From assembly GCA_040349255.1 (NCBI GenBank), contig JBEQUE010000051.1, positions 8,996 to 72,995 on the forward strand: DNA of 64,000 nucleotides, given 5' to 3'. The translations under genes were made by a program, and so were the position numbers. The notes beneath the pieces were generated by a model. The model saw only the letters and a program-made list of their open reading frames with translations. It was not told the origin of the DNA and did not search any database. Position 1 is the stretch's first letter, and every line of letters begins with the position of its first letter. Source of the DNA: DATMER01 sp040349255. GTDB lineage: Bacteria; Acidobacteriota; Thermoanaerobaculia; Multivoradales; UBA5704. Shown one piece after another: positions 25,220-35,281 of this stretch.

Positions 25220-26946
25220 GCCTCGGCCTCCCTGCCTCTCATCATGAGGCCGAGCACGCCCGCGAGGATTCCGGCCACGATCAGGGCCAGGCCCCACAGG
25301 GCGCGCCCATGGTCGGCGCCCGCCGCGTTCGTCGCCTCTTCGAGCAGGCGGCCGGGCCCGGCGTCGTGCGGGATGACGAACATGCCGAGCGCAGCCAGGA
25401 AGAAGCCGGACGCGGAGAGCTTCTGCGGGAACAGGGCCCGCTCCGGCCGGCCCACCCCGCGGCCGACCGTGCTGTGGTTGTAGCCGTAGCCGACGTAGAC
25501 CGACATGCCCAGCACCAGCCAGCCGATGAACCGCCACCAGGAGGCCGGCGGCAGGTAGATCATCAGGAACAGGCAGGAGGCCACGCCGAGCATCGGCAGC
25601 AGCCAGGGCCCGAACGGCACGCGGAACGGCCGCGGCCGGTGGGGATCCGTGTAGCGCAGGATCGTGATGCCGACGCACACCAGCACGAACGCGAAGAGGG
25701 TGCCGATGTTGGTCAGGTCGACCATCTCGTCGATGCTTGCCACGCCCGCGAAGCCGCCGACCAGGACGCCGGTGAGGATGGTCGTGACGTGCGGGGTGCG
25801 GTATTTCGGATGGACCTTGGCGAAGGACTGGGGGAGCAGGCCGTCGCGCGCCATGGAGAAGAAGATGCGGGGCTGGCCGAGCTGGAAGACGAGGAGCACG
25901 GCGGTGTGGGCGATGACCGAGCCGAGCGCGACGATGGCCGTGGCCCAGGTCTGGTGCGGCGCCACGTGGTCGAGGGCCATGGTGAGCGGCTCGGCCTGTT
26001 CGGTGGACAGGCGCCGGATCAGCTCCGGGTAGGGCAGGATGCCGGTGAAGACCGCCGCCACCACGACGTAGAACAGGGTGCAGATGACCAGCGAGGCGAT
26101 GATGCCGATCGGCAGGTTGCGGCCCGGGTTGCGGGTCTCCTCGGCCACGGTCGAGACCGCGTCGAAGCCGATGTAGGCGAAGAAGACGACGGCGGCGCCG
26201 GCGAACGTCCCCTTCCAGCCGTTGGGCTGGAAGGGGTGCCAGTTGACCTGCATCTGGGCCGGCGAGACGTAGTACAGCGCGATGCCGATGAAGAAGAGGA
26301 GGACGAGGATCTTGACCAGCACCATCCCGGCATTGAAGCGCGCCGACTCGCGGATGCCCAGGACGAGCACGACGGTGATCAGGCCGACGATCCCCGCCGC
26401 CAGGATATTGAAGACGATCGGCACGCCGAACAGCTGCGGCGCGCTTTCGTAGAGGCCCGGGATCTTGGCCGCCGTCCGGTAGTCGGTGGCGAGCCACAAG
26501 GGGATGTCGATGCCGACGCTATGGAGGAGGGTCCTGAAGTAGTTGCCCCAACTGATGGCCACGGCCACGTTGCCGACCGCGTACTCGATGATGAGGTCCC
26601 AGCCGATGATCCAGGCGACGAGCTCGCCGAGGGTGGCGTAGGAGTAGGTGTAGGCCGACCCGGAGATCGGCACCACCGCGGCGAACTCGGCGTAGCAGAG
26701 GGCCGTGAACGCGCAGACGACCGCGGTGATGCAGAAGGAGAGCATGAGCGAGGGACCCGCGCCCAGGCGCGAGGCGTCCCCGGCCGCGGCGGTGCCGACG
26801 GTGGCAAAGATGCCCGCGCCGATGATCGCGCCGATCCCCAGCATCGTCACCTGGAAGGCGCCCAGGTCGCGGCGGAGCGCGGGACCCGTCTCGGCCGCCG
26901 CCATGATGTCGTCCAGCTTCTTGGTTCGGAAGAGGCCTCGCAGCAA
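25216..26946 (-). CDS. APC-family amino acid permease (cationic amino acid transporter type)
   Basis: 576-aa inner-membrane permease. The first helix carries the substrate motif GIGAIIGAGIFATVGTAA; CYAEFAAVVPISGSAYTYSYATLGELVAWIIGWDLIIEYAVG is the CAT-subfamily signature (shown in parts: YAEFAAVVPISGSAYTYSYA). The long C-terminal extension adds two further helices, giving about 14. I chose TTG 26946 because GGAGG lies exactly 7 nt upstream; a GTG at 27000 would add 18 residues without homology. Paralogue of the gene at 42197. Couples to cstA by ATGA overlap. Confidence 0.87.
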   Translation of the reverse strand: MLRGLFRTKKLDDIMAAAETGPALRRDLGAFQVTMLGIGAIIGAGIFATVGTAAAGDASRLGAGPSLMLSFCITAVVCAFTALCYAEFAAVVPISGSAYTYSYATLGELVAWIIGWDLIIEYAVGNVAVAISWGNYFRTLLHSVGIDIPLWLATDYRTAAKIPGLYESAPQLFGVPIVFNILAAGIVGLITVVLVLGIRESARFNAGMVLVKILVLLFFIGIALYYVSPAQMQVNWHPFQPNGWKGTFAGAAVVFFAYIGFDAVSTVAEETRNPGRNLPIGIIASLVICTLFYVVVAAVFTGILPYPELIRRLSTEQAEPLTMALDHVAPHQTWATAIVALGSVIAHTAVLLVFQLGQPRIFFSMARDGLLPQSFAKVHPKYRTPHVTTILTGVLVGGFAGVASIDEMVDLTNIGTLFAFVLVCVGITILRYTDPHRPRPFRVPFGPWLLPMLGVASCLFLMIYLPPASWWRFIGWLVLGMSVYVGYGYNHSTVGRGVGRPERALFPQKLSASGFFLAALGMFVIPHDAGPGRLLEEATNAAGADHGRALWGLALIVAGILAGVLGLMMRGREAEA

Positions 26947-27032
26947 GGGGTAACCTCCGTCTCTAGAGATACGGGTCAGGAACGGACGGGAGCATGACAC
27001 GGGAGAGGCCCGCCGGCCAAGACTTCCAGGCC

Positions 27033-28115
<1,083 letters not shown>

Positions 28116-28121
28116 GACTGG

Positions 28122-28127
28122 ATTCTA
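28122..28127 (-). promoter_or_regulatory. Putative -10 hexamer TAGAAT of pfkA
   Basis: Minus-strand TAGAAT 6 nt before ATG 28115. The surrounding 14 nt AGAGGATAGAATCC are identical to those before the acyl-CoA mutase gene at 37360. Confidence 0.5.
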
Positions 28128-28163
28128 TCCTCTCCCGCCGACCCATGACCTGCGCGCATTGAG

Positions 28164-28253
28164 CTGAGATCTTGACGCCTTCATTCCGCCTGCCCAGGAA
28201 TCTGATATCAAAAAACTAAGATCGAAGCACAAAGGGTCTTGACAAGATCTCAG
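28164..28253. promoter_or_regulatory. 11-bp inverted repeat and -35 upstream of hsp20
   Basis: CTGAGATCTTG (28164-28174) and CAAGATCTCAG (28243-28253) are perfect reverse complements 68 nt apart. The right arm overlaps a consensus TTGACA (28239-28244); CATCAT at 28262-28267 is a weak -10 after a 17-nt spacer. This 210-bp pfkA-hsp20 gap holds no other gene. It may be an operator controlling heat-shock expression; it is not the HrcA CIRCE element. Confidence 0.45.
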
Positions 28254-28325
28254 TGTTGATCCATCATGTTCTCGATGACGGGCCGCCAGGCGGCCCCAAG
28301 ACAAGAAGAAATGAGGAGGAAAGCC

Positions 28326-28763
28326 ATGAACAACGTGACCCGCTGGACCCCTGCCAACGCCTACCTCGCGAACCGCGAGCCTTTCTTCCGCCTGTTCGAC
28401 TCGTTCTTCAACGCCGACGCCCAGGGCGAGGAGACTCGCTCGTGGGTGCCTCCGGTCGACATCCAGGAGACCGGCGACGCGTACCTCTTCCATGCCGAGC
28501 TGCCCGGCCTGACCAAGGAGGACATCCACATCACGCTGGAGAACAACGTCCTGCGGCTGAGCGGCGAGCGCAAGATCGAGAAGGACGTGAAGAAGGAGAG
28601 CTTCCACCGCGTCGAGCGGACCTACGGGACTTTCACCCGCACGTTCACGATGCCGACCCAGGTCAACTCGGAGAAGGTCGCGGCGGCGTTCGAGAACGGC
28701 GTGCTGACGGTGACCGTGCCGAAGGCCGAGCAGGCCAAGCCGCGGCGGATCGAGATCAGCTGA
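28326..28763 (+). CDS. Small heat shock protein Hsp20
   Basis: 145-aa ATP-independent chaperone. The alpha-crystallin domain spans about residues 38-140: VPPVDIQETGDAYLFHAELPG, KEDIHITLENNVLRLSGERK, and the C-terminal beta strand FENGVLTVTVPK. The terminal IEIS supplies an I-x-I motif used for oligomer assembly. GAGGAGGAAAG lies just before ATG 28326. A strong terminator follows, so it is monocistronic. Confidence 0.93.
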   Translation: MNNVTRWTPANAYLANREPFFRLFDSFFNADAQGEETRSWVPPVDIQETGDAYLFHAELPGLTKEDIHITLENNVLRLSGERKIEKDVKKESFHRVERTYGTFTRTFTMPTQVNSEKVAAAFENGVLTVTVPKAEQAKPRRIEIS

Positions 28764-28790
28764 GGGTTGATCCCGTCGGTTGATCCCATT

Positions 28791-28831
28791 CCCCCTCTCC
28801 CCGACCCTCTCCCCCGTGCCGGGGGAGAGGG
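28791..28831. repeat. Dispersed palindromic repeat, copy 2 (reverse orientation)
   Basis: Reverse complement of the 11625 copy with two differences; 11-bp stem CCCTCTCCCCC/GGGGGAGAGGG around GTGCC. A shorter related element, CCCTCTCCCGC-GCA-GCGGGGGAGGG, lies at 28883-28909. Confidence 0.75.
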
Positions 28832-28835
28832 AGAA

Positions 28836-28865
28836 AAGCCCCGCTCCGGCGGGGTTTCTTGTTTT
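28836..28865 (+). terminator. Intrinsic terminator after hsp20
   Basis: CCCCGC-TCCG-GCGGGG stem-loop extended by A-T pairs and followed by TTTCTTGTTTT. It can end hsp20 transcription and, read on the other strand, that of the histidine kinase gene. Confidence 0.8.
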
Positions 28866-28882
28866 CCGGGCGGGAGGTGGCG

Positions 28883-28918
28883 CCCTCTCCCGCGCAGCGG
28901 GGGAGGGACGGGGAGGGG
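28883..28918. repeat. Dispersed palindromic repeat, related shorter form
   Basis: CCCTCTCCCGCGCAGCGGGG then GAGGGACGGGGAGGGG; same layout (stem plus G-rich tail) as the 11625 element, in that orientation, 5 nt from the end of the kinase gene. Confidence 0.55.
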
Positions 28919-28922
28919 TCTT

Positions 28923-30329
28923 CTACGCCGGGCTCTCGGCCGTCCGGTGGACCTGCTCGGTGGCAACGACCGCCGGCAGCTCCACCGTGACGGTCGTGCC
29001 CGAGCCCGGCTCGCTCTCCACCTTGACCCGTCCTCCGTGGCCGCGTGCAATGCGGTCCACGATCGCCAGGCCGAGCCCGGTCCCGCCCTTGCGCGTCGAG
29101 TAGAAGATCTCGAAGACCCGCTCCCGCTCCTCGGGCGGAATGCCGACGCCGTTGTCCTTCACCGACAGGGCCACCATCGAGCCGTGCCGCGCGGCGGCCA
29201 GCTCCAGCACGGGCGTGCGGCCGGTCTCCTCGGTGGCCGCGAGGGCGTTCTGGGCGAGGTTCAGCAGGAGCTGGTTGATCTGCCCGGGGTCCACCCTCAC
29301 CCGCGCGCCGCCGGTCGCGTCGCGCACCTCCACCCGCGCGCCACGCTTCTGGATCTCGCCGGCCAGGATCTCCCGCACTCTCTCCAGGGGCCGGACCGCC
29401 GGCATCTCTTCCATCTCCAACGGACGGGGCTTGGCGTACGCCAGGAAGTCGCTGACCAGGCGCTCCAGCCGGCTCAGCTCCGAGCGGGTGATCGCGAGAA
29501 GACGCTTCCCTGTCGGGGCGGACCCGCCCTCCACGATCTCCTCTTCCAGCATCTGCATGTTGAGGTTGAGCGAGTTGAGCGGGTTGCGGATCTCGTGCGC
29601 CAGGCCCGAGGCCAGGGTGCCGATGTAGGCCATGCGCTCGGCCTCGGCCGCCTGCAGCTCCAGGCGGCGCGAGCGCTGCAGCAGCATCCAGACCGCGGTG
29701 AGCGCGGTCAGCAGCAGCGCCATCGAGACCACGCCGATCACCACCGCCTGGCGGAACAGCTCCTTGCGCAGCACCTCGATCCGCTTCGAGAGCTCCACCG
29801 GGCTCAGGCCGATCCGCAGGTAGCCGATGTTGTCGCCGATCGGCACCTCGATGTCCGGCACCTCGAACGGGATGGTCGTGTCCTTGACGATCGTCTGGAC
29901 GCCGGGGAGCTCCGGGTTGTCGACCCGCAGCTCGGGCGAGATCGGAGGCGTCGGCGTCCCGGCGGGCACCGCGGGCCGGGCCCGGCTCTGGCCCTCGAAG
30001 ACGAGCACGCCCTTGCTGTCGTGGATCTCGACCTTGCGGACGATCTCGCGCTCCCGCAGGATCGAGTCGATGTAGGTCTGGGTCTCGCGCTCCACGGCCA
30101 CGGCCGTATAGAGGTCCTTGCCCTGCTTCTCGGCCCGGCGGGCGATTTGCTTGGCGAGCCCCTCGGCCTCGGTCCGGGTCTCCAGCAGCACGCGCTCGAT
30201 CTCGCGCTGCGAGAGCGAGCGGAAGATCAGCCAGCCGAACAGGGCGATGTCGAACAGGACGAACAGCCCGAAGACCAGGAAACCCGCCAGCAGGCGGCGC
30301 GACAGCGCCTGGTTCGAAGCCCTGTTCAT
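28923..30329 (-). CDS. Orphan sensor histidine kinase
   Basis: 468-aa membrane kinase: helix at about 15-37, periplasmic domain to about 190, second helix 194-216, HisKA with SGLAHEIRNPLNSLN (His245), then HATPase motifs LLLNLAQNALAA, DNGVGIPPEER and GGTGLGLAIVDRI. The layout resembles NtrB/ZraS-type kinases that signal to sigma-54 regulators. No response regulator is adjacent, so the partner must be elsewhere (PilR-like proteins are candidates only by family). Minus-strand TATCCT lies 9 nt before ATG. Confidence 0.85.
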   Translation of the reverse strand: MNRASNQALSRRLLAGFLVFGLFVLFDIALFGWLIFRSLSQREIERVLLETRTEAEGLAKQIARRAEKQGKDLYTAVAVERETQTYIDSILREREIVRKVEIHDSKGVLVFEGQSRARPAVPAGTPTPPISPELRVDNPELPGVQTIVKDTTIPFEVPDIEVPIGDNIGYLRIGLSPVELSKRIEVLRKELFRQAVVIGVVSMALLLTALTAVWMLLQRSRRLELQAAEAERMAYIGTLASGLAHEIRNPLNSLNLNMQMLEEEIVEGGSAPTGKRLLAITRSELSRLERLVSDFLAYAKPRPLEMEEMPAVRPLERVREILAGEIQKRGARVEVRDATGGARVRVDPGQINQLLLNLAQNALAATEETGRTPVLELAAARHGSMVALSVKDNGVGIPPEERERVFEIFYSTRKGGTGLGLAIVDRIARGHGGRVKVESEPGSGTTVTVELPAVVATEQVHRTAESPA

Positions 30330-30357
30330 GCCGGCTCCAGGATACCACCCGGCCCGT

Positions 30358-30386
30358 TTGACCCCCTGGAGCGAGTCGAGTAGGAT
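30358..30386 (+). promoter_or_regulatory. Promoter of the peptide ABC importer operon
   Basis: TTGACC (30358-30363), 17-nt spacer, TAGGAT (30381-30386); about 20 nt leader with GGAGG before ATG 30413. A conventional, leadered promoter. Confidence 0.65.
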
Positions 30387-30412
30387 TCCCGGGCCTTCCG
30401 GAGGCCCCCGAC

Positions 30413-32068
30413 ATGCTCGTCCGCTCGGCCCGAACCGCCGTCCTGCTCGCCGCCCTCCCGATCCTCGTCCTCACCGGTTGCGGCAGCCCGCGCGAAAAAG
30501 GTGAAGAAACTCCGCCGGCGTCTCCGGCCTCCGGGACACCCCAGCGCGGCGGCACGGCCGTGGTCTCCTGGATCGCCTCGCCCACCGGCGTCAACGAGCT
30601 CACCAACCAGGGCACCGCGATCACGACGGAGATCATCCGCCAGCTCTTCCTCCAACTGGTCCAGGAGCAGCCGGACTTCGAGCAGCATCCGCCGACGATG
30701 GCGCCCCAGCTCGCCCGCTCGTTCGAATGGTCGCCCGACCACAAGGTGCTGACCTTCCACCTGCGGGAGGACGCGGTGTGGAGCGACGGCGTGCCGGTCA
30801 CCGCGGACGACGTGCGCTTCACCTGGCAGGCCCAGACCGACCCCGACGTGGCCTGGAGCTCGGCCTTCATGAAGAAGAACATCCTCGACGCCGAGGTGGT
30901 GGACCCGCACACCGTGCGCTTCCACTTCAGCCACGCCTACGCCAAGCAGGTCCAGGACGTGAACGAGGGCGTCATCCTGCCGAAGCACGCCTGGGGGAAG
31001 ATCCCGTTCTCGAAGTGGCACGACAGCTCCGACTGGTTCCTCGAGAACCTGGTCGTCGACGGCCCGTTCACGATCGGCTCCTGGCAGCCGCAGCAGGACG
31101 TGGTGCTGGTGCGCAACGAGCGCTACTGGCGCAAGGACCGGCCCTACCTCGACAAGGTGGTGATCCGCAACACGCCCGACGCCGCGAGCCAGATGACCCA
31201 GCTCTTCAGCGGCGACACCGACTTCATTCCCCAGGTGCAGCCCGGCGACATCGCGCGGATCAAGGCCGATCCCCGCCTGGACGTGATCGGCTACTGGTTC
31301 CGGCTCTACGTCAGCCTGGTCTGGAACTCCCACAACCCGCTGTTCGCCGACCCCGAGGTGCGCCGCGCGCTCACCATGGCGATCGACCGGCAGAAGATCG
31401 TGGACACCGTGTACCCCGACGGCACCGGCCGCGTGGGAGTCTCCCCGATCGTGCAGAGCGTCTGGGCGTTCGACCAGACGCTCAAGCCGCTCCCCTACGA
31501 CCCGGCCGGGGCGCGCCGCATCCTCGAATCCAAGGGGTGGAAGGACACCGACGGCGACGGCATCCTCGACAAGGGCGGCAAGCCGTTCGCCTTCACTCTG
31601 ATCAGCAACGCCGGCAACCAGCAGCGCAACGACGCCGGGGTGATGGTCCAGGACCAGCTCAGGAAGGTCGGCATCCGGGCGGAGCCCCGGGTGGTGGAGT
31701 TCAACAGCCTGGTCAGCCAGGCCGTCGAGGGGAAGTTCGAAGCGATGATCTTCGGCTTCCAGATGGACACCAGCCTCGACATGACCGCCCAGTTCGGCAG
31801 CAAGTCGACCGAGGACGGGAACTTCGGCTCCTACAACAACCCCGAATTCGACCGCCTGATGGTCGAGGCCATGTCCAAGCCGGACATCCGCGACTCCAAG
31901 CCGATCCTCGACCGCATCCAGCAGATCCTCCACCGCGACCAGCCCGTGACCTTCCTCTGGGAGTCGCAGCGGCTGAGCGTGGTCAACCGCCGGATCCACG
32001 ACGTGAAGCCGAACGTCCTCTTCTCGCTCTTCAACCTGGAAGACTGGTGGGCCGGGCCGGCCCGCTGA
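30413..32068 (+). CDS. Peptide/solute-binding lipoprotein (SBP family 5)
   Basis: 551-aa extracytoplasmic binding protein of the DppA/OppA type. Lipoprotein signal ending LVLTGCGS (Cys lipidated). Family 5 blocks: APQLARSFEWSPDHKVLTFH, LREDAVWSDGVPVTADDVRF, ITVDGPFTIGSW-like region VVDGPFTIGSWQPQ, and EVRRALTMAIDRQKIVD. Delivers di/oligopeptides, nickel or sugars to the permeases encoded next. Followed by two permease genes but no ATPase gene. Confidence 0.9.
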   Translation: MLVRSARTAVLLAALPILVLTGCGSPREKGEETPPASPASGTPQRGGTAVVSWIASPTGVNELTNQGTAITTEIIRQLFLQLVQEQPDFEQHPPTMAPQLARSFEWSPDHKVLTFHLREDAVWSDGVPVTADDVRFTWQAQTDPDVAWSSAFMKKNILDAEVVDPHTVRFHFSHAYAKQVQDVNEGVILPKHAWGKIPFSKWHDSSDWFLENLVVDGPFTIGSWQPQQDVVLVRNERYWRKDRPYLDKVVIRNTPDAASQMTQLFSGDTDFIPQVQPGDIARIKADPRLDVIGYWFRLYVSLVWNSHNPLFADPEVRRALTMAIDRQKIVDTVYPDGTGRVGVSPIVQSVWAFDQTLKPLPYDPAGARRILESKGWKDTDGDGILDKGGKPFAFTLISNAGNQQRNDAGVMVQDQLRKVGIRAEPRVVEFNSLVSQAVEGKFEAMIFGFQMDTSLDMTAQFGSKSTEDGNFGSYNNPEFDRLMVEAMSKPDIRDSKPILDRIQQILHRDQPVTFLWESQRLSVVNRRIHDVKPNVLFSLFNLEDWWAGPAR

Positions 32069-32095
32069 TCCAGGGCTGACCGGAGCCGGCCGAAG

Positions 32096-33064
32096 GTGAT
32101 TCGCTTCTTCCTGCGGCGCCTTGCAGCCTCCCTGCTCCTGCTCTACCTCGTCCTCACCGCAGTCTTCTTCCTGATCCACCTCGCGCCGGGGGATCCCGCC
32201 GCGTTCCTGCTGAACGACCTGCGCCTGCCCCCCGAGCAACAGGAGAACCTGAAACGGACCTATGGGCTCGACCGTCCGCTCCCCGTGCAGTACGCGCGCT
32301 GGATGGCCGCCACCCTGCGTGGCGACTGGGGGAGGTCGTTCTCGTACCAGCGGCCGGTAACCCAGGTGATCGGCGATGTCCTGCCGGCGACGCTCCTCCT
32401 CGCCGCCGCCGGCCTGCTGGTCGAGCAGGCCCTGGGGCTCGCCCTGGGCATCGCCGCCGCGCGCCGGCCCGGCTCCGCCACCGACCACTGGATCCGGATC
32501 GTCGCGCTCTTCCTCTACTCGCAGCCGATCTTCTGGCTCGGCCTGATGGCCATCCTCCTCTTCTCCCTGGTATGGCCGGTCCTGCCGGCGGGGCACCTGC
32601 GCTCGATCGGCGCCGAGGACCTGTCGCCGGTCGCCCGGGTCCTCGACGTGCTGCACCATCTCTTCCTCCCGGCGCTGGTCGTGGGCCTGGCGACCTGCGG
32701 CCCGGTATCGCGCTTCGTCCGCGGCAGCCTGCTCGACGTCCTCGGCCAGGAGCACATCCGCGCCTCGCGCGCCAAGGGTCTCCCGGAGAGCCGGGTGATC
32801 TGGGTCCATGCTCTGCGCAACGTCCTCGCGCCGCTGCTCCAGATCTTCGCGGTGTCCCTCTCCTCCCTCCTCGGCGGCGTGATCGTGGTGGAGGTCGTGT
32901 TCAGCTGGCCCGGCCTGGGCCGGCTCACCTTCGAGGCCATCCTGAGCCGGGACTATCCGCTGATCCTGGGGACCACCGCGTTCAGCGCGGTCGCCATCCT
33001 GTTCGCGAGCCTCCTGGCGGACCTCGGCCACGCCCTGGCCGACCCGAGGGTGCGGGATGCGTAG
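32096..33064 (+). CDS. ABC importer permease (DppB/OppB type)
   Basis: 322-aa inner-membrane permease starting MIRFFLRRLAASLLLLYLVL. Six helices; QENLKRTYGLDRPLPVQYARW precedes the second helix as in DppB. The ATPase-contact EAA loop is around ASRAKGLPESRVIWVHALRN. GTG 32096 with a short gap after the binding protein; its stop overlaps the next permease gene by 8 nt. Confidence 0.92.
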   Translation: MIRFFLRRLAASLLLLYLVLTAVFFLIHLAPGDPAAFLLNDLRLPPEQQENLKRTYGLDRPLPVQYARWMAATLRGDWGRSFSYQRPVTQVIGDVLPATLLLAAAGLLVEQALGLALGIAAARRPGSATDHWIRIVALFLYSQPIFWLGLMAILLFSLVWPVLPAGHLRSIGAEDLSPVARVLDVLHHLFLPALVVGLATCGPVSRFVRGSLLDVLGQEHIRASRAKGLPESRVIWVHALRNVLAPLLQIFAVSLSSLLGGVIVVEVVFSWPGLGRLTFEAILSRDYPLILGTTAFSAVAILFASLLADLGHALADPRVRDA

Positions 33065-34076
33065 CTGGAACAACTGGAGCCGGCTGCCGGTCGCGATGCG
33101 CTGGGGGATCGGCGCGAGCGCCGTGGTGATCCTCGTCGGCCTGTCCGCGCCGCTCCTGGCCCCCTACGACCCGGCCGAGCAGCTCGATCCCGTCGCCGCC
33201 CGCTTCCGGCCGCCGGGCACGTCGCTCTCGGCCGTGCACCTCGCCGACGGAGGCTGGAAGCTGGCCGACCGGGTGGAGCGCACCGCGCACGGCCTGGCGG
33301 TCGAGCGCCTCGGCCGGACCGAGACGCTGGCGGCCTCGGAGGTCGCGAACCTCACGCCGGACGGCGTGGCCGACCGCCGGGTCTTCGTCCTGGGCTCGGA
33401 CAAGTTCGGCCGCGACCTCCTGTCCCGGGTGCTCTACGGCGGCCGGATCTCGCTCGCGGTCGGGCTGTTCTCGGTGGCGCTCGCCCTCACCCTGGGCGTC
33501 GCGGTGGGCTCGGCGGCAGCCCTGGGAGGACCTCTCGTCGACGCGGTCCTGATGCGGACGGTGGACGCGGTGCTGGCCTTCCCCGGGTTCTTCTTCCTGA
33601 TCCTGCTCTCGGCCCTGTTCGCGCCGTCCACCCCGGCGTTGATCCTGGTCCTCGGAGCGGGGAGCTGGATGATCATCAGCCGGCTCACCCGGGCCGAGCT
33701 GCTGGGGCTGCGCCAGCGCGAGTTCGTGGCCGCGGCGCGCGCCATCGGCCAGACCCCGCTCCGGATCCTCCTGCGCCACCTCCTCCCCAACGCCATGACG
33801 CCGGTGATGATCCGGGCCACGCTGATGATCGGCAACCTGATCCTGCTGGAGTCCTCGCTCTCCTTCCTGGGCCTGGGCGTCCAGCCGCCGACGCCGACCT
33901 GGGGGAACATGATCGCCGAGGGCCGCGAGGCGCTCTACAACGCCTGGTGGATCGCGGTCTTTCCGGGCGCGGCGCTCTCGGCGACCGTGATCGCCTTCAA
34001 CCTGCTCGCGGACGGCCTGCGGGACTTCCTCGACCCGAAAAGACAGCTCGAACCTGCTATGCTCCCGCCCTCGTGA
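33057..34076 (+). CDS. ABC importer permease (DppC/OppC type) with enlarged periplasmic region
   Basis: 339-aa partner permease. After the first helix and APYDP motif there is a segment of about 65 residues (about 45-110, ending DRRVFVLGSDKFGRD) that is longer than the usual 20-30 residues before GTDxxGRD. The core LSRVLYGGRISLAVG, EFVAAARAIGQTPLRILLRHLLPN (EAA loop) and LLESSLSFLGLGVQPP are standard. The stop overlaps the MFS gene start as GTGA. Confidence 0.92.
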   Translation: MRSWNNWSRLPVAMRWGIGASAVVILVGLSAPLLAPYDPAEQLDPVAARFRPPGTSLSAVHLADGGWKLADRVERTAHGLAVERLGRTETLAASEVANLTPDGVADRRVFVLGSDKFGRDLLSRVLYGGRISLAVGLFSVALALTLGVAVGSAAALGGPLVDAVLMRTVDAVLAFPGFFFLILLSALFAPSTPALILVLGAGSWMIISRLTRAELLGLRQREFVAAARAIGQTPLRILLRHLLPNAMTPVMIRATLMIGNLILLESSLSFLGLGVQPPTPTWGNMIAEGREALYNAWWIAVFPGAALSATVIAFNLLADGLRDFLDPKRQLEPAMLPPS

Positions 34077-35269
34077 GCAGACCCGCCGGCCGCGGCGCCT
34101 CCACCACCGTCTTCCTGACGATCCTCCTGGACCTGGTGGGCTTCGGGATGCTCCTGCCGCTGCTGCCGTTCTACGCGATGAAGCTGAACGCGTCGCCGGC
34201 CCGGATCGGCCTGCTCTTCTCGGTCTACAGCCTGACCCAGCTCCTGTTCTCGCCGCTCCTCGGCCGGCTCTCCGACCGGGTGGGACGGCGGCCGGTGATG
34301 CTGGTCTCGATCCTGGGCAGCGCCGGCGCGCACCTGATGTTCGCCATGGCGGACTCGTTCGCGCTGCTGGTCCTGGCGCGCTCGCTGGCCGGCGTGGCGG
34401 CGGCGAACTACAGCATCGCCCAGGCGTACATGGCGGACGTGACCACGGCCGAGAACCGTTCCCGGGCCATGGGCCTGGTGGGCGCCGCGTTCGGCATCGG
34501 CTTCGTGGTCGGGCCGGCGCTCGGCGGCGTGCTGTCCCTGTCTCCGATGGGCGCGCCGGCGGTGCCCTACGCGGCCGCGGCGCTGTCGGGGCTCAACTTC
34601 CTGATCGCCCTGGCCTGGCTGCCGGAGTCGCTGTCGCGCGAGGTCCGCGAGCGCTCGCAGGCGCGGCCGTGGGTCGATCCCGACAGTCTGCCGCGCATGT
34701 GGCGCAACCCACCGCTCCGCGGGTTGATGCTGCTGTTCTTCCTGGTGATGTTCTGCTTCTCGCTGTTCGAGGCCACGCTGGCGCTCTATTGCCATCAGCG
34801 CTTCGGGTTCGACGAGCACCACACGTCCTTTCTCTTCGTCTATGTCGGCGTGGTGCTGGCGGTGGTCCAGGGCGGCCTGCTCGGCCGGCTGATCCGCGCC
34901 TTCGGAGAACGGCGACTGATCCTGGGCGGCATTGCTCTGATGGCGGTGGGCCTCGCCACGCTGCCGCTCTATCCCAGCCTGGTCCTGGTCCTGGCGAGCC
35001 TTCTGCTGCTCGCCGTGGGCTCGGGCGTGCACAACCCGTCGGCCACCGGCCTGCTCAGCCAGCTCACCGACGCCGAGTCCCAGGGCAGCACGATCGGGCT
35101 CTCGCGGTCGTTCGGAGCCCTCGCCCGGACCCTCGGCCCGGTCACCGGCACCTGGATCTTCGGCCGCGCCGGGATCGCGTGGCCGTTCCTGACCGCCGGC
35201 GCGCTCATGCTGGTCGCGCTGGTCATCGCCCGGGACCTGCTGCGCCGGGTGGGCTCGGTGATCTCCTAG
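34073..35269 (+). CDS. MFS transporter, TetA-like drug exporter family
   Basis: 398-aa, 12-helix antiporter. Motif A between helices 2 and 3 reads GRLSDRVGRRPVM, and VFLTILLDLVGFGMLLPLLPFY is the typical first helix of the TetA/multidrug DHA1 group. GTG 34073 is inside the stop of the DppC-type gene, so it is coupled to the importer; whether the two share a substrate (for example export of peptides or antibiotics) is unknown. Confidence 0.87.
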   Translation: MSRPAGRGASTTVFLTILLDLVGFGMLLPLLPFYAMKLNASPARIGLLFSVYSLTQLLFSPLLGRLSDRVGRRPVMLVSILGSAGAHLMFAMADSFALLVLARSLAGVAAANYSIAQAYMADVTTAENRSRAMGLVGAAFGIGFVVGPALGGVLSLSPMGAPAVPYAAAALSGLNFLIALAWLPESLSREVRERSQARPWVDPDSLPRMWRNPPLRGLMLLFFLVMFCFSLFEATLALYCHQRFGFDEHHTSFLFVYVGVVLAVVQGGLLGRLIRAFGERRLILGGIALMAVGLATLPLYPSLVLVLASLLLLAVGSGVHNPSATGLLSQLTDAESQGSTIGLSRSFGALARTLGPVTGTWIFGRAGIAWPFLTAGALMLVALVIARDLLRRVGSVIS

Positions 35270-35281
35270 TCCTCTGACACC

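Noticed and set aside
28239..28267. CIRCE operator for hsp20
   Set aside because: The TTAGCACTC-N9-GAGTGCTAA pattern is absent; only an unrelated 11-bp inverted repeat is present.
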